Of a stretch of DNA of 64,000 bases, positions 12,701 to 20,935 are shown piece by piece. Origin of the DNA: Owenia fusiformis (taxonomy: Eukaryota > Annelida > Polychaeta > Sabellida > Oweniidae). The position numbers and the translations under genes were made by a program. Positions within the stretch are counted from its first letter, which is position 1, and every line of letters starts with the position of its first letter. The notes beneath the pieces are model-generated. The model searched no databases. It was not told where the DNA came from and worked only from the letters and a program-made list of their open reading frames with translations. The stretch lies in the NCBI GenBank assembly GCA_903813345.2, contig CAIIXF020000007.1:9985730-10049729 (forward strand), read 5' to 3'.

Positions 12701-15700
12701 TCAAAATCATCTACATGTTCTCAGAAATTCAAATATGACTTAAGATTTGACATTTGACCTTCAATGACCTTCTCAAGGTCAAAAAAGGTCAAAAAGGTCT
12801 TTTTTCAACTTGCTTCAAATTGACTAATTTTTTTTTTCAAAATCATCTACATGTTCTCAGAAATTCAAATCTGACTTTAGATTTGACATTTGACCTTTAA
12901 TGACCTTCTCAAGGTCAAAAAAGGTCAAAAAGGTCTGTTTTCAACTTGCTTCAAATTGACCAAATTTTTTTTTTTTCAAAATCATCTACATCTTTTCAGA
13001 AGTTCAAATTTGACTTTACAAGTTCTCAGAAATTCAAATCTGACTTAAGTTTGAACTCATAATATTGTGAGCAACTAGGTGGTGACATTTTGTCATGTTA
13101 ATGCCTTGTTTGATAAATGTATTTGGACATGTTTTCTCATCAGTAGTGTGAAAATTATTTCACTCTAACGATCGTTATAGCTGCTTAATAAGCAATATTC
13201 GAATTGGTTGTGACGTTATTGGCCCCCACGTGATCTCTCACTGGCCCCCACGTGGCCCGTTTTGGTCCATTAGATCATGACGTCATAATGCCAAAATGTT
13301 TTGATATTTGTTTACACAACAATCCTATGGTTGTCGTCACGTTGTGATTACTAAGGAACCAATAAACCAAAGCTATATTTTGTATATGACGTTACTAATC
13401 ACGTGGGGGCCAATTTGATTGATCACTTAGTTTTATTTCGTTATCTATGACCGTTAGCAGTTATCTAATATTTCTTTTATAATGGCTATCACAAGAACTC
13501 TACGTTGGGCTTACAATGAAGAAAACCGCATTTTTCTAGCTGCAAGTTGAGAAAACCTATTTCATTTGTCCTTTAATGATATCAACTCACATCTACATTT
13601 TATGTCACCACAGGAAGTGGTGATATATTGTTATAGTATAGTTTTCAACTTTTTTGTCTATGGTGTTTTGTGGTTGGTGTTCGGCATTCCATGTCTGTAA
13701 CAAATGCCGGTTGGTGACATTTTAGACTTTCAAGGCTCTGGCAGCTACTTTTAGGGTCATTATCCCAACGAACGAAGTTCGGTAGGGATATAGTGAAGCC
13801 CTCCGTCCGTCCGTCTGTCTGTCTGTCCGTCAGTCCGTCAGTCAGTCAGTCAGTCCGTCCGTCTGTCCGGAAGATAACTCAAATACTAGTAGACGGATTT
13901 TCTTCATATTTTGTGGAAAGATGTATATTGGTGAATAGTTTTACGCAAAAAAATTTTTTTCGAGATGGCCGCCGCTTTAAAAATGACGGGACTTTTTCGC
14001 AAAAATCACAAATTTTTCATTCTGAACCAAAGTAATTAATATTATTGTTTGAAATTTTGGTAGTATATTCACAACATTTATCTATTTCACATATATTCCG
14101 TTTTTTTCATCCTGACCCCCAGGGGCCGTGTATGGGGGGACAGGAAAACAGAAATTTTCGCTAATTTTTAGATCTTTCTAAAGTATAGCTTTATTATACT
14201 CAAATGAAAGGCAATTAAGAGTAGATTGCAAATATTGTATCTTTTTTCTGATTCGAGCCTCGTAAAATTCAAAATGGCCGTCTAATGTATGATTTCGCAA
14301 TAATTTTTCGATCCCTTCAAAGTATGGCTATATTATACTCAAATTGAAGGAATTTTGGAGTAGATCACAATTATGGTATTATTTTTCAGATTTGTATCTC
14401 AGAAAATTCAAAATGGCTGCTTTGCAGGAATTCGCAATTCTAAAATCTAATGTTTTCAATTTTAACCAAAGTAATGAGTATAATTGATTGGAATTCGCTA
14501 ATTGATATTTTGTTCGTTGGGATTTGCTACTCCGCGGAGTTGCCGTTATCTAGTTTAATTTTTTAAAAGCTACTTATATTTTTTCATACTGAATCTGGCA
14601 ATCAGTAAGGAAAAAGCCTTATTGCCTCATCTTTTTACTGAAACAAAATAATGTTAAACATATAATTATTATTCTTGCCTAATGTTATTTTATTTTGTCT
14701 CTTTCAGAGATGCTGATTATTTCTACTGCAGTTATATAATGAGCCAAAGCACCAGTTATACATCATTCAGATTTGTATTGGAGTCAGATGACCGCCAACC
14801 TTATGCACTGGTAGGTTGAAATACAGGAGTACATTTACTAAAGTTTAGCGACTCCAAGGCAGTGCTCTTATGGCATTGTAAAAAGTTCTCAAGTTTGGTT
14901 TGGTTATCTTAGGGGCAGGTGTGGTGACATGTTGTGAATTAATGATTCTTATAATGGTCGAAATAATTCCCAGAAAATTGGTACATTAAAGACTATAAGA
15001 GCAGATGACTCAAATGCAATGTACAGAACACAGGATATGTGTGCACACAAAACGGAAAAAGACTCTGTTTCTGTTCACGTCAGGGGTAAAAGCGCTGACA
15101 TTGAGTGTTCTGGCCTTCCTTCACCAGATGCTCTTCTAAGTAGACTTTGGAAGCTATGCCCCTTCATTTAAGTTTGGCTCTATTACCTCTGTTTCTAACT
15201 CTTTTGATTCGTTTGTCAGATCAGATCATTTCCGTTAGAGGTTCAATATAGAACCTCTAATTGTTTGTTCCGTTTAATTCTACTTATTACATGAACATCT
15301 TTTTAGAGCTCAGAAATGAAATAAATTGTAATAGTAATTATCCCATCGAACGAAGTTCGGAGGGATATAGGGAACGCCTCCGTCCGTCCGTACGTACGTC
15401 CGTCCGTCCGTACGTACGTCCGTCCGTCCGTCCGTACGTACGTCCGTCCGTCCAGGCAATAACTCAAATACCGTTGGCCCGATTTTGTTCATATTTTGTA
15501 CACATATACCCTATGGGGGTAGAAGTTCTGCTCGAAAGCCGATTTTCAAAATGGCCGCTCATTTCAAAATGGCGGCCATTTTAGTGCCGATTTTACAGTA
15601 ATTTAGGTACAGTATGTAAAACTGTAATAGCAATATGTTTTTAGTGTAAAAAAATTATAAAGGACATTAATAAAGCTACAAATGTAGATATTAAAAAAGC

Positions 15701-17297
15701 ACATGGCAGCCATCTTGAAAAATGGCGGCCTTTACTCGTTATTTTACGATTTTTGCTGTAACTCGAAAAGTAGTGGAGCGATTTTGTTCATATTTGGTAT
15801 GTGAATACTATAAACATTGCACACTGTCTAAAGACACTTTTGGTAGAAGGCGGCCATTTTGAAAAATGGCCACCATTTTAACATATTTTACTATAACTCG
15901 AAAAGTAGTGGAGCGATTTTGTTCATATTTGGTATGTGAATACTATAAGCATGGCACACTGTCCTATGACACTTTTGGTAGAAGGTGGCCATTTTGAAAA
16001 ATTTTGAAAAATGGCCGCCATTTTAACGTAGTTTACTATAACTCGAAAAGTAGTGGAGCGATTTTGTTCATATTTGATATGTGAATACTCTAAGCATGGC
16101 ACATTGTCTAATAAAACTTTGGGGAGTAGTCGGCCATTTTGAAAAATGGCCACCATTTTTATGTGTGTTATTTTACAAGTACATGTGTGCGATTTTTCAA
16201 AAATTTTATAGGTGGCTACTTAAAAGCATATTATTTCTTCTGATGACAACTTGGCTAGTGAGCAACCATTTTGAAAATGGTGGCCTTTCTGGTGTGTTTT
16301 ATGATATTTGCTATATATTTAGTTTGTAAAAATGCCAGCCATTTCTGTTCGATGGGATTCGCTACGCTTTGGCGTTGCCGTTGTTCTGGTTAATACACAA
16401 ATAAATGTTTAATAAAGGTTTAGACATTTACTTTCCAGTTGTGGCTTCTAGAGACGACCACAGAGGTTCTTCATCTGGATGCATCTAGGAATGAGAGTCC
16501 CCATACACCACAACCCATAGCTAAAATACTTTACATTAGCTGCATGAAAGGCTCAAATAAACAGTAAGTACACTCTTTTCAAGATCTGGTATTCATAAAA
16601 AAAAAGTTTATATTAAGTTTGAAAACATTATTAAACCATCCAAATATTATTTGTCATGTGAGATTGTCTGAGACATTTTCTGAAAAATGTTGACTTTGGA
16701 AGAAATCACTTTCTTTTAATTTTCTCTCCATTACAGCTATATTTCACAGCGTATAATGTTTTATTTTAGACTGTTTAGTACTTGGTGTAAGGACCTTACA
16801 GTGCATAGTATAACCTTCCATGATGACATGTGTCTAGAACTGCTGAATCTCCTAGTAAAAAGCACTTTAAAATTACCAGTCAGTCTTCAACAACTTGATG
16901 GGTTTCAGGTATGTGTAAAATATTTAGGGGTGTTTATGAAAATGTCCCATTGCAGTATTATTAGGGAGATGGGATAGTGTCTGTTCAGGATATTTCTTGA
17001 AGATCTAATAGGACGTATCAAAACTTACAAAACATCAACTTGCACTTTATCCATTTTCCTTCTTATTTTCTGGATGACTGCATATTGACACCATTTAGCA
17101 AGTACATTCGGGGATGGTCTCCAGTCTAGCTTACCCTTCAGGGTCTTCTTTTATTAGACCCTCAGCCAGAGTCAGAGCATATGTTCATTCTCCATTCAGT
17201 TTTGGTAAACTTCCATGCATGTAGAATCCTCAGTCCGGAGTTCTTACCCAAACGTAATGTCTTCTTTCAGGTTGGATATCTTCATAGACCATCGTGA
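3630..17297 (+). CDS. UBE3D: UBE3D homologue, HECT-like E3 ubiquitin-protein ligase E3D; eight exons
   Basis: UBE3D proteins are HECT-like ubiquitin ligases; the human one is reported to bind the E2 UBE2C. The joined exons (3630-3748, 9548-9856, 10340-10611, 10789-10897, 14708-14810, 16439-16563, 16770-16908, 17271-17297) give 400 codons, close to the human length of about 389. Family landmarks seen in order are IQLPSLV, LIPTTCHGLH, CKMCGEDII (C131/C134), LPSDNWQD with WFCH (C165), ESDCFVGDNFFMVN (C189), CRRC (C219/C222), TSFRFVLES, LWLL, and the C-terminal MCLELLNLLVKS...LP.SL...FQVGYL. The paired CxxC motifs fit the metal-binding cysteines of the family. All junction phases agree. Introns are swollen by transposons. 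The ATG context AAACATGG is favourable. Confidence 0.9.
3852..4617. mobile_element. Long-arm palindromic MITE with TTAA target duplication
   Basis: The element is flanked by TTAA on both sides (3852-3855 and 4614-4617). It begins GGTGCTATGG and ends CCATAGCACC. The arms are nearly identical inverted copies of about 350 bp, so the same 40-odd residue reading frame appears on both strands. Only about 50 bp separates the arms. TTAA duplication is typical of the piggyBac superfamily, but the terminal bases are not the usual CCC type, so the superfamily is uncertain. Confidence 0.75.
4911..6918. mobile_element. Element with GGCGTAGCCAG-type ends
   Basis: The left end has GCCGTAGCCAGC followed by GGGGGTTCG and a short palindrome GGTTCGAACGAACC. 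The right end has GAACCCCCGGTCACC and CTGGCTACGCCACTG, the inverse. This pair of ends recurs in invertebrate genomes and is often hAT-like. The 2 kb between has no open frame longer than about 76 codons and no transposase motif. It is AT-rich and apparently non-autonomous. Confidence 0.5.
7171..8262. mobile_element. TA-flanked MITE with long TIRs, interrupted by a mariner
   Basis: TA precedes CGAGGGGTGATCCAAAAGTC and TA follows the inverted right end (GACTTTTGG...CACCCCTCG). Similarity between the arms extends about 170 bp, through GCTCTAA and AATAATAAAGA. Without the insertion at 7342-8091 the element would be about 340 bp. The ends resemble mariner-type TIRs. Confidence 0.7.
7342..8091 (-). 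pseudogene. Decayed mariner-like transposase inside TIRs, nested insertion
   Basis: The inner TIRs are CCCTGCCACCCGGAACGGTAT and its inverse, 21 bp. On the minus strand near 7700 a frame reads QYSLDMAPCDFLPF, the third catalytic-Asp block (consensus YSPDLAPSDF) of mariner transposases. Another frame further downstream reads FISVFHSLVKWYENVF, like the C-terminal end of that family. Frameshifts and stops separate the blocks and the N-terminal helix-turn-helix region is missing, so it cannot be active. Confidence 0.7.
9241..9316. mobile_element. Small foldback MITE (CATCCTCCGAA type)
   Basis: A 76 bp hairpin-forming unit: CATCCTCC and TCCAGACATC on the left, TCTGGAGGCCTGTGTTCGGAGGATG on the right. 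A related, better preserved copy lies at 55658-55755 in the opposite orientation. Confidence 0.6.
9548..9856 (+). CDS. UBE3D: UBE3D exon 2
   Basis: The acceptor is TTGTTCCAG and the donor AG|GTTAGT, phase 2 to phase 2, 309 bp. It encodes IQLPSLV and LIPTTCHGLHI, which align with the conserved family core, and ends with the first cysteine cluster C129, C131, C134 followed by GEDII. Confidence 0.88.
9857..10339 (+). other. UBE3D intron 2, no feature seen
   Basis: AT-rich intron from GTTAGT to TTTTTTCAG. No repeat or extra exon recognised. Confidence 0.6.
10340..10611 (+). CDS. UBE3D: UBE3D exon 3
   Basis: 272 bp, phase 2 to phase 1, acceptor ATTTTTTCAG and donor CCAG|GTTGGT. It encodes the best conserved block: RVLSLPSDNWQD, SWFCHNHG (Cys165), ESDCFVGDNFFMVN (Cys189) and VRCRRCRFLIGKAVTS (Cys219/Cys222). 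The poorly conserved asparagine- and glycine-rich stretch between lies near residues 168-180. Confidence 0.92.
10789..10897 (+). CDS. UBE3D: UBE3D exon 4
   Basis: 109 bp, phase 1 to phase 2, acceptor ACTTTTTAG and donor AG|GTATTT. It encodes GKTEDKDAKMVVKLYNHKL and a polar linker. The 177 bp intron 3 before it is open in frame with exon 3, so retention of that intron would not stop translation. Confidence 0.8.
11075..13094 (+). mobile_element. Hairpin-ended non-autonomous element, long copy with tandem array
   Basis: The left end is the perfect hairpin ATGTCACCAC-CAAAA-GTGGTGACAT (11075-11099). The right end is GGTGGTGACAT (13078-13088), so the left sequence can pair with itself or with the right. 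After a GC-rich block of CGTCCGGCG repeats and TCTGTAACAA comes the array at 11220-13050. Short copies of the same element (13602, 17696, 20801, 57462) lack the array. Structure recalls Helentron-derived HINE or bivalve pearl elements, but the family name is inference. Confidence 0.65.
11220..13050 (+). repeat. Tandem array, about 13 units of roughly 135-150 bp
   Basis: Each unit contains TTCAACTTGCTTCAAATTGACTAA, broken here as TTCAACTTGC and CAAATTGACTA, then T-run, CAAAATCATCTAC, TTCTCAGAAATTCAAATC, ATTTGACATTTGACC and runs of AAGGTCA. The landmark TTCTCAGAA occurs about 13 times, near 11266, 11389, 11558, 11699, 11848, 11985, 12124, 12271, 12406, 12540, 12717, 12853 and 13022. Spacing is uneven because some units have internal duplications of the GATTTGAC segment. 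Confidence 0.85.
13218..13414. mobile_element. MITE with 17 bp perfect TIRs containing CACGTG
   Basis: The left end ATTGGCCCCCACGTGAT and the right end ATCACGTGGGGGCCAAT are exact inverse copies. A third partial copy, TGGCCCCCACGTGG, lies just inside the left end. The element is 197 bp with no coding capacity. Each end carries an E-box core CACGTG. Confidence 0.65.
13602..13724 (+). mobile_element. Short copy of the ATGTCACCAC hairpin family
   Basis: It starts ATGTCACCACAGGAAGTGGT and continues ATATTGTTATAGT, GTTGGTGTTCGGCATTCC, TGTCTGTAACAAATGCC and TTGGTGACATTTT. It lacks the tandem array that follows TCTGTAACAA in the long copy at 11075. Confidence 0.65.
13763..14553 (+). mobile_element. 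Non-autonomous Helitron/HINE-like element 1
   Basis: Inserted between A (13762) and T (14554). It begins TCCCAACGAACGAAGTTCGG, which includes a small hairpin CGAAC-GAA-GTTCG, and ends with hairpin CTCCGCGGAG (14530-14539), exactly ten bases, then CTAG: the Helitron 5'-TC / 3'-CTRR layout. A 12-base inverted pair, ATCCCAACGAAC and GTTCGTTGGGAT, lies at both ends. A (CCGT/CTGT/CAGT)n tract follows the left end, then at least two diverged core repeats of about 140 bp carrying TTCAAAATGGCCG. Confidence 0.8.
13799..13868 (+). repeat. Tetranucleotide tract (CCGT/CTGT/CAGT)n
   Basis: Mixed tetranucleotides in one phase, typical of the 5' part of this element family. Open frames across it encode only PSVCLSV-type repeats and are not genes. 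Confidence 0.85.
14708..14810 (+). CDS. UBE3D: UBE3D exon 5
   Basis: 103 bp, phase 2 to phase 0, acceptor TCTCTTTCAG and donor CTG|GTAGGT. It encodes DADYFYCSYIMSQ and TSFRFVLESDDRQPYAL, matching the conserved STFRFTI-type strand before the LWLL motif in family members. Confidence 0.9.
14811..15340 (+). other. UBE3D intron 5, unique part
   Basis: About 530 bp before the second Helitron-like element. A pair GGTTCAATATAGAACCTC forms a small local palindrome near 15240. No exon is recognised. Confidence 0.5.
15341..16389 (+). mobile_element. Non-autonomous Helitron/HINE-like element 2
   Basis: Inserted between A (15340) and T (16390). It starts TCCCATCGAACGAAGTTCGG and ends with hairpin ACGC-TTTG-GCGT (16364-16375), ten bases, then CTGG (CTRR). 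The 12-base inverted pair is ATCCCATCGAAC and GTTCGATGGGAT, differing from element 1 at the same position in both ends. After a CCGT/ACGT tract (15379-15452) come about three core units of 135-145 bp, each with ACTCGAAAAGTAGTGGAGCG and AAAATGGCCGCCATTTT. It ends 49 bp before UBE3D exon 6. Confidence 0.82.
15706..16165 (+). repeat. Core tandem repeats of Helitron-like element 2
   Basis: The landmark ACTCGAAAAGTAGTGGAGCG starts at 15761, 15896 and 16041. Each unit ends in a palindromic AAATGGCGGCCATTT-type block, so units can form hairpins. Confidence 0.8.
16439..16563 (+). CDS. UBE3D: UBE3D exon 6
   Basis: 125 bp, phase 0 to phase 2, acceptor CTTTCCAG and strong donor CA|GTAAGTA. It begins LWLLETTTEVLHLDASRN, matching the family LWLL motif, and includes IAKILYISC, the counterpart of the VKVLY strand. 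Confidence 0.92.
16564..16769 (+). other. UBE3D intron 6, no feature seen
   Basis: Short AT-rich intron from GTAAGTA to TTATTTTAG. Confidence 0.7.
16770..16908 (+). CDS. UBE3D: UBE3D exon 7
   Basis: 139 bp, phase 2 to phase 0, acceptor TTATTTTAG and donor CAG|GTATGT. It encodes STWCKDLTVHSITFH and MCLELLNLLVKSTLKLP, the conserved C-terminal helix of the HECT-like region, ending LDGFQ. Confidence 0.92.
16909..17270 (+). other. UBE3D intron 7, no feature seen
   Basis: 362 bp intron from GTATGT to CTTCTTTCAG without recognisable repeats. Confidence 0.7.
17271..17297 (+). CDS. UBE3D: UBE3D exon 8 (C-terminus and stop)
   Basis: The exon encodes VGYLHRPS and TGA after a strong CTTCTTTCAG acceptor. 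The family ends FQVGFL or similar, so the last exon is short as expected. Confidence 0.85.
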   Translation, partial: VGYLHRPS

Positions 17298-17324
17298 TGA
17301 TCTGGGAACAATTGGTTGCAGACT

Positions 17325-17330
17325 AATAAA
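17325..17330 (+). promoter_or_regulatory. Candidate poly(A) signal of UBE3D
   Basis: AATAAA lies 28 bases after the stop codon. This would give a very short 3' UTR. Another AATAAA occurs near 17925. Confidence 0.4.
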
Positions 17331-17695
17331 GAACATTGAGCTATACAATGGAAAATATGGTCTTCGATACTCCATCATGATGTGAACAATTCAGTAGCTT
17401 GAGGCAACATTGACAGTAAAGGCACTAGAAGATGAAACAATATCATCAAGTGAACAATAGATGGCAATAGTGTCTATTCACCAATTTGCTGTGACTGACA
17501 GTGATTATATAACACTAAAATAATAGATGATGGAGCAATATGGATGTGCCTTATAAAGATGCTTTAACAGTACAATGGAATGAAAAGAATATGTACTATT
17601 GACCTAAACTATGTAAACAATATTAATGGTTGATTTAGACTTGGAAAACAAAATTGTTGGTTGATCGAGACAATGATAAGCCAGTAACATGCAAA

Positions 17696-17816
17696 ATACA
17701 ACCACCTGGCATTTTTTACAGATGCCGAATGCCAACCACCAAACACCAACTGCTGAATGCCATCCACAAACATGTTGGGGACTATGACAATATGTCAACA
17801 CTTCTGATGGTGACAT
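17696..17816 (-). mobile_element. Short hairpin-family copy, reverse orientation
   Basis: Read on the minus strand it begins ATGTCACCATCAGAAGTGTT and includes GTTTGGTGGTTGGCATTCGG, CATCTGTAAAAAATGCC and an AGGTGGTTGTATTTT end. It is the same family as 13602 and 20801. Confidence 0.6.
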
Positions 17817-18210
17817 AAAAACAATAGTGATGGTTGATTTAGACATTGGAAACAAAATTGATGGTTGATCTTGATGTTGATGATTAAAGAATTTTATGTT
17901 ATTTTGGATCATGTTAATATACGAATAAATATGTAAAATGTAAATGTTATACATCTTTGTAGTTGATATACAGCAGTGGCCACTAATTTGTAATTTACGA
18001 AATCAGTCATATGAGCTATGATACAGGCTTTCTTTTTGATGCACATACACGTATACCACACTGAAAAATGCTCACGTAGCATGGGAAGTTGCAAGATCTC
18101 TACTCATTTTTCAAGCTTTAACATGGCACAGAAAAGAATTAAGTTTGTATGAAACATAGTCCATCAAAAATCTAATTTACAGGTTGCTACAGAGTGACTA
18201 GATTTAAAAA
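17817..18210. other. Downstream of UBE3D, nothing recognised
   Basis: AT-rich, with a partial duplicate of GATGGTTGATTTAGAC (17627 and 17830) flanking the reversed hairpin-family copy. No coding signal. Confidence 0.4.
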
Positions 18211-18212
18211 AT

Positions 18213-18322
18213 TGCAATGGATTAAATACAACTTTAACTTACAATCACAATGGATTAAATACAATTTATAATAACAATGGATTAAATACAGCATAATTAC
18301 AATGGATTAAATACAATATAAT
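18213..18322 (+). repeat. Short tandem repeat, four units of about 28 bp
   Basis: CAATGGATTAAATACAA recurs four times with variable AT-rich spacers (near 18216, 18249, 18278, 18300). Confidence 0.75.
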
Positions 18323-18587
18323 TTCAATACAGTCATGTTTTAGTTAAAAATCAAAATTTGGTGAGAAGTTAAGCATTGTTGAAAAACAGCAATTAAAATT
18401 ACTAAGAATATATGTCAGATGATAATGTAAATGATGGTAGGTTTTTGTTATTTTTTATTTTGAAGAAGCTTTTAGTCAATTTTTGGTCAGTTAACTAGTC
18501 ACACGGTGAATATGTTCTTATACCAACCAACCGATTCAAATAATTGGCAATTACATGAAAATAACACTCCAAAGCCATACCAAATAT

Positions 18588-18752
18588 GGAACCAATGATA
18601 TACCAAATATCCCAATATGGAACCAATGTTATGCCAAATATCCCAATATGGAACCAATGGTATACCAAATATCCCAATATGGAACCAATGATATACCAAA
18701 TATCCCAATATGGAACCAATGATATACCAAATGTCTAAATATGGAACCAATA
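18588..18752 (+). repeat. 31 bp minisatellite, about six units
   Basis: GGAACCAATG starts at 18588, 18619, 18650, 18681, 18712 and, with small changes, 18743. Each unit continues ATATACCAAATATCCCAATAT. Open frames on the minus strand are repeats of IGSILGYLVYHWF type and are by-products of the array. Confidence 0.9.
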
Positions 18753-19200
18753 CCATAGTATCAAGCAACAAAGAAATATCACAGCATAATTGCCGTTGCT
18801 AAAATTTGGGACAAATTAGGTCCATTGCTATAACAAATGTTGAAAAATTTGGCCAGAAAAAGTTACCCTATTATGTGCAGCAAGAATCCCCATTAGTGTT
18901 TAGAAACAGTGAACCCCGTCACGATAAGATGTAAGACCCCATCGTTAATAACTACAGAATGTATCCCTGAGTCCATTGACATGAGGTATGAGGTTAGCTC
19001 TTATCCCGTTCCAGGAACAGGATAAGTTAGCTCCACATCAATGATCATGGCCAATCTGCCAGTAGCTAGAATATCAAAATGCTCAAAATCCTAGTCAATG
19101 TAGAATTTCACATTTGAGATATTTGTTTTTTGAATAAAATATAAGCATTAGAGTGATGTCATAAATGATCGATCCCCAATTTGCGCAAAGCTACATGATC
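18753..19200. other. Interval after the minisatellite, nothing recognised
   Basis: Unique AT-rich sequence. A local inverted pair, TTAGCTCTTATCCCGTTCC and GGAACAGGATAAGTTAGCTCC, lies at 18993-19034. No exon. Confidence 0.4.
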
Positions 19201-19293
19201 GTTTCTCAGATCTCACAAAATTATGTTTACATCCGGGTATTGCTCGACACTTTCAATGGCGGTGTTGGATTTTGTTTCCTGATCAAATGAAAT
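19200..19293 (+). promoter_or_regulatory. Possible remote 5' UTR exon and promoter of the neurabin gene
   Basis: A short block with more CpG than its surroundings contains ACATCCGGGTATTGC and CAATGGCGGTGTTGG, then ends AAATG|GTAAGTAC, a consensus donor at 19292. A short upstream frame starting ATGGCGG stops within nine codons. If spliced to the acceptor at 41512, it would be an untranslated exon 22 kb upstream. This is speculative. Confidence 0.2.
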
Positions 19294-20800
19294 GGTAAGT
19301 ACTACTCCAGTATTCTATTTTTAGGTTGCCTAGTAACATCAACAGCTTCTTGTAGTTACTAGCTTTGTATTCCCACAAACACATGATAGGCAGCTGGATG
19401 TTTTACTGATGATTTTACTCTATGAAAACAAACGGGCACCTCCCCATTTTTCAAAAATATTGAAAAATTTGAAAAATGAATCATAATTTATTCAAAATAA
19501 AGGTAAACCTTATCAGATCACTCAAGCATTTTAGTAATTGTGAGAAAAGGCTGATCATGAGTATTCTATTATGGTAATGTAATAATCTGTCAAAAAATTG
19601 TACACCTGACTTTTTTCTTTCTTGTAATCTTGATGTCCTCGAACTTGTGCCCTGATAGATTCTAATCTTGATTGGACAGATTAGCACACTCTCTAGATTT
19701 ATGCTGAGCAAGCTGTCACACTGTCAATTCCCTGATGCGAGCTTTAATCGAATGGCCAGTTATGCATCACTAATAATTGCTGTCACTTACTCGAGTCTCT
19801 AGCTTACAGCTAGACGAAACTTCATTGATTTTGTATGTAATGTGCTACACGCACCTACACGCACCTAGAACTCATTTTTAATAAATTTTATAAATATTTT
19901 TAAGAATATTAATCATATTTAGGATGAAGCGTTGCTTGTCTGGATTTAGATATTTCAAAATTTCATTTCGGAGTTTTGACACATGGTGAAATTTTCTCGC
20001 TGTAGCTAAAAATGGCTTCCGGTTCTGGACGTGAATAACATTTGAAATTATTCTCGCTTAAAGAAATCAAATATAACAATAGATTCAGACGGGGATGTGA
20101 GCTGATGTTCTTCAAATCTATACATAAAGGTATATTTCATATTATTATGCCATATTTACTGTGCGTGTGACACAATGATTTACAATATTTATGATACTAA
20201 GGCAGCTCAATCTTCCTCCTCAAAGCCGGAATATAGAGAAGGCTTTGGACCGAAGTAAGCTGTCACAGTTATATTGTTGCAGATTTGAAAATAAATAGAT
20301 CACTGTCTAAGTCTAATTAAATGAGACAGACACATGTGTATTTATAACAAAACAAATTCTGGGATAACCTTTTGATTTTGCTTTTGGTGTTTTTTCTATG
20401 TTTTTCATTTTTATTTGAGATATATGTCATATGATCATGCTTATATCCCAACTTAGTGAAGAATTTTCTGACATTGTTAGCCTTATAATATATTTAATAT
20501 TGATATCACAATGTTGGGACTAAGCTAAAATTCCACCAGCCAGAGATGACTAATGTAATGTATTGAGCAGAAAGGATGAACAACCAAAGCTGCCATGTGA
20601 TAGCTATAGCTACATTTTGTGTGAGGATTTATAGGATAAGCTTTTGATGTGCTCCCTGCTTACAAGTAATAACTCAGAGATAAAAAGTTACATAGTGAAG
20701 CACCTGGTCTTGGTGATCTAGTCTACTCTTTTCTTGAACTATTCTATCCTTGCGGCAATTTTTCTCATACTTTTCCAGACAAGAGGAACTTGATTTTGTT
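19294..20800. other. Long AT-rich interval, nothing supported
   Basis: It contains AATGGCTTCCGGTTCTGG near 20008, which could be promoter-like, and a duplicated CACGCACCTA (19849-19867). No splice-supported exon. Confidence 0.35.
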
Positions 20801-20935
20801 ATGTCACCACCACAAGTGGCGATATATATTGTTATTATCTCCAACTTTATCATGAAAAGTTTGGCATTTAGTGGTCAGTGGTAGGTATTTAATGGTCTGC
20901 GTTTGGCATCTGTAATAAATGCAAGGTGGCGACAT
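20801..20935 (+). mobile_element. Short copy of the ATGTCACCAC hairpin family
   Basis: It starts ATGTCACCACCACAAGTGG, continues ATATTGTTATTATCTCC and CATCTGTAATAAATGC, and ends AGGTGGCGACATTGTC. No tandem array is present. Confidence 0.65.

Larger units (their letters stand above)
10898..14707 (+). other. UBE3D intron 4 (3.8 kb), filled by repeats
   Basis: The intron contains a hairpin-ended element with a large tandem array, a 17 bp-TIR element, a short hairpin-family copy and a Helitron-like element, in that order. Gaps at 13095-13217, 13415-13601 and 14554-14707 hold nothing recognisable. Confidence 0.6.

Noticed and set aside
13793-14035. Open frame with PSVCLSVSPSV-type repeats
   Set aside because: It is a translation of the CCGT/CTGT tract in a Helitron-like element. 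The same happens at 15261-15584 and 37015-37498.
18588-18752. Regularly spaced repeats resembling a CRISPR array
   Set aside because: Units are contiguous at 31 bp with no unique spacers, and the genome is eukaryotic.
18495-18771. Minus-strand frames rich in Trp, Tyr and Ile that look like a membrane protein
   Set aside because: They are produced by the 31 bp minisatellite.
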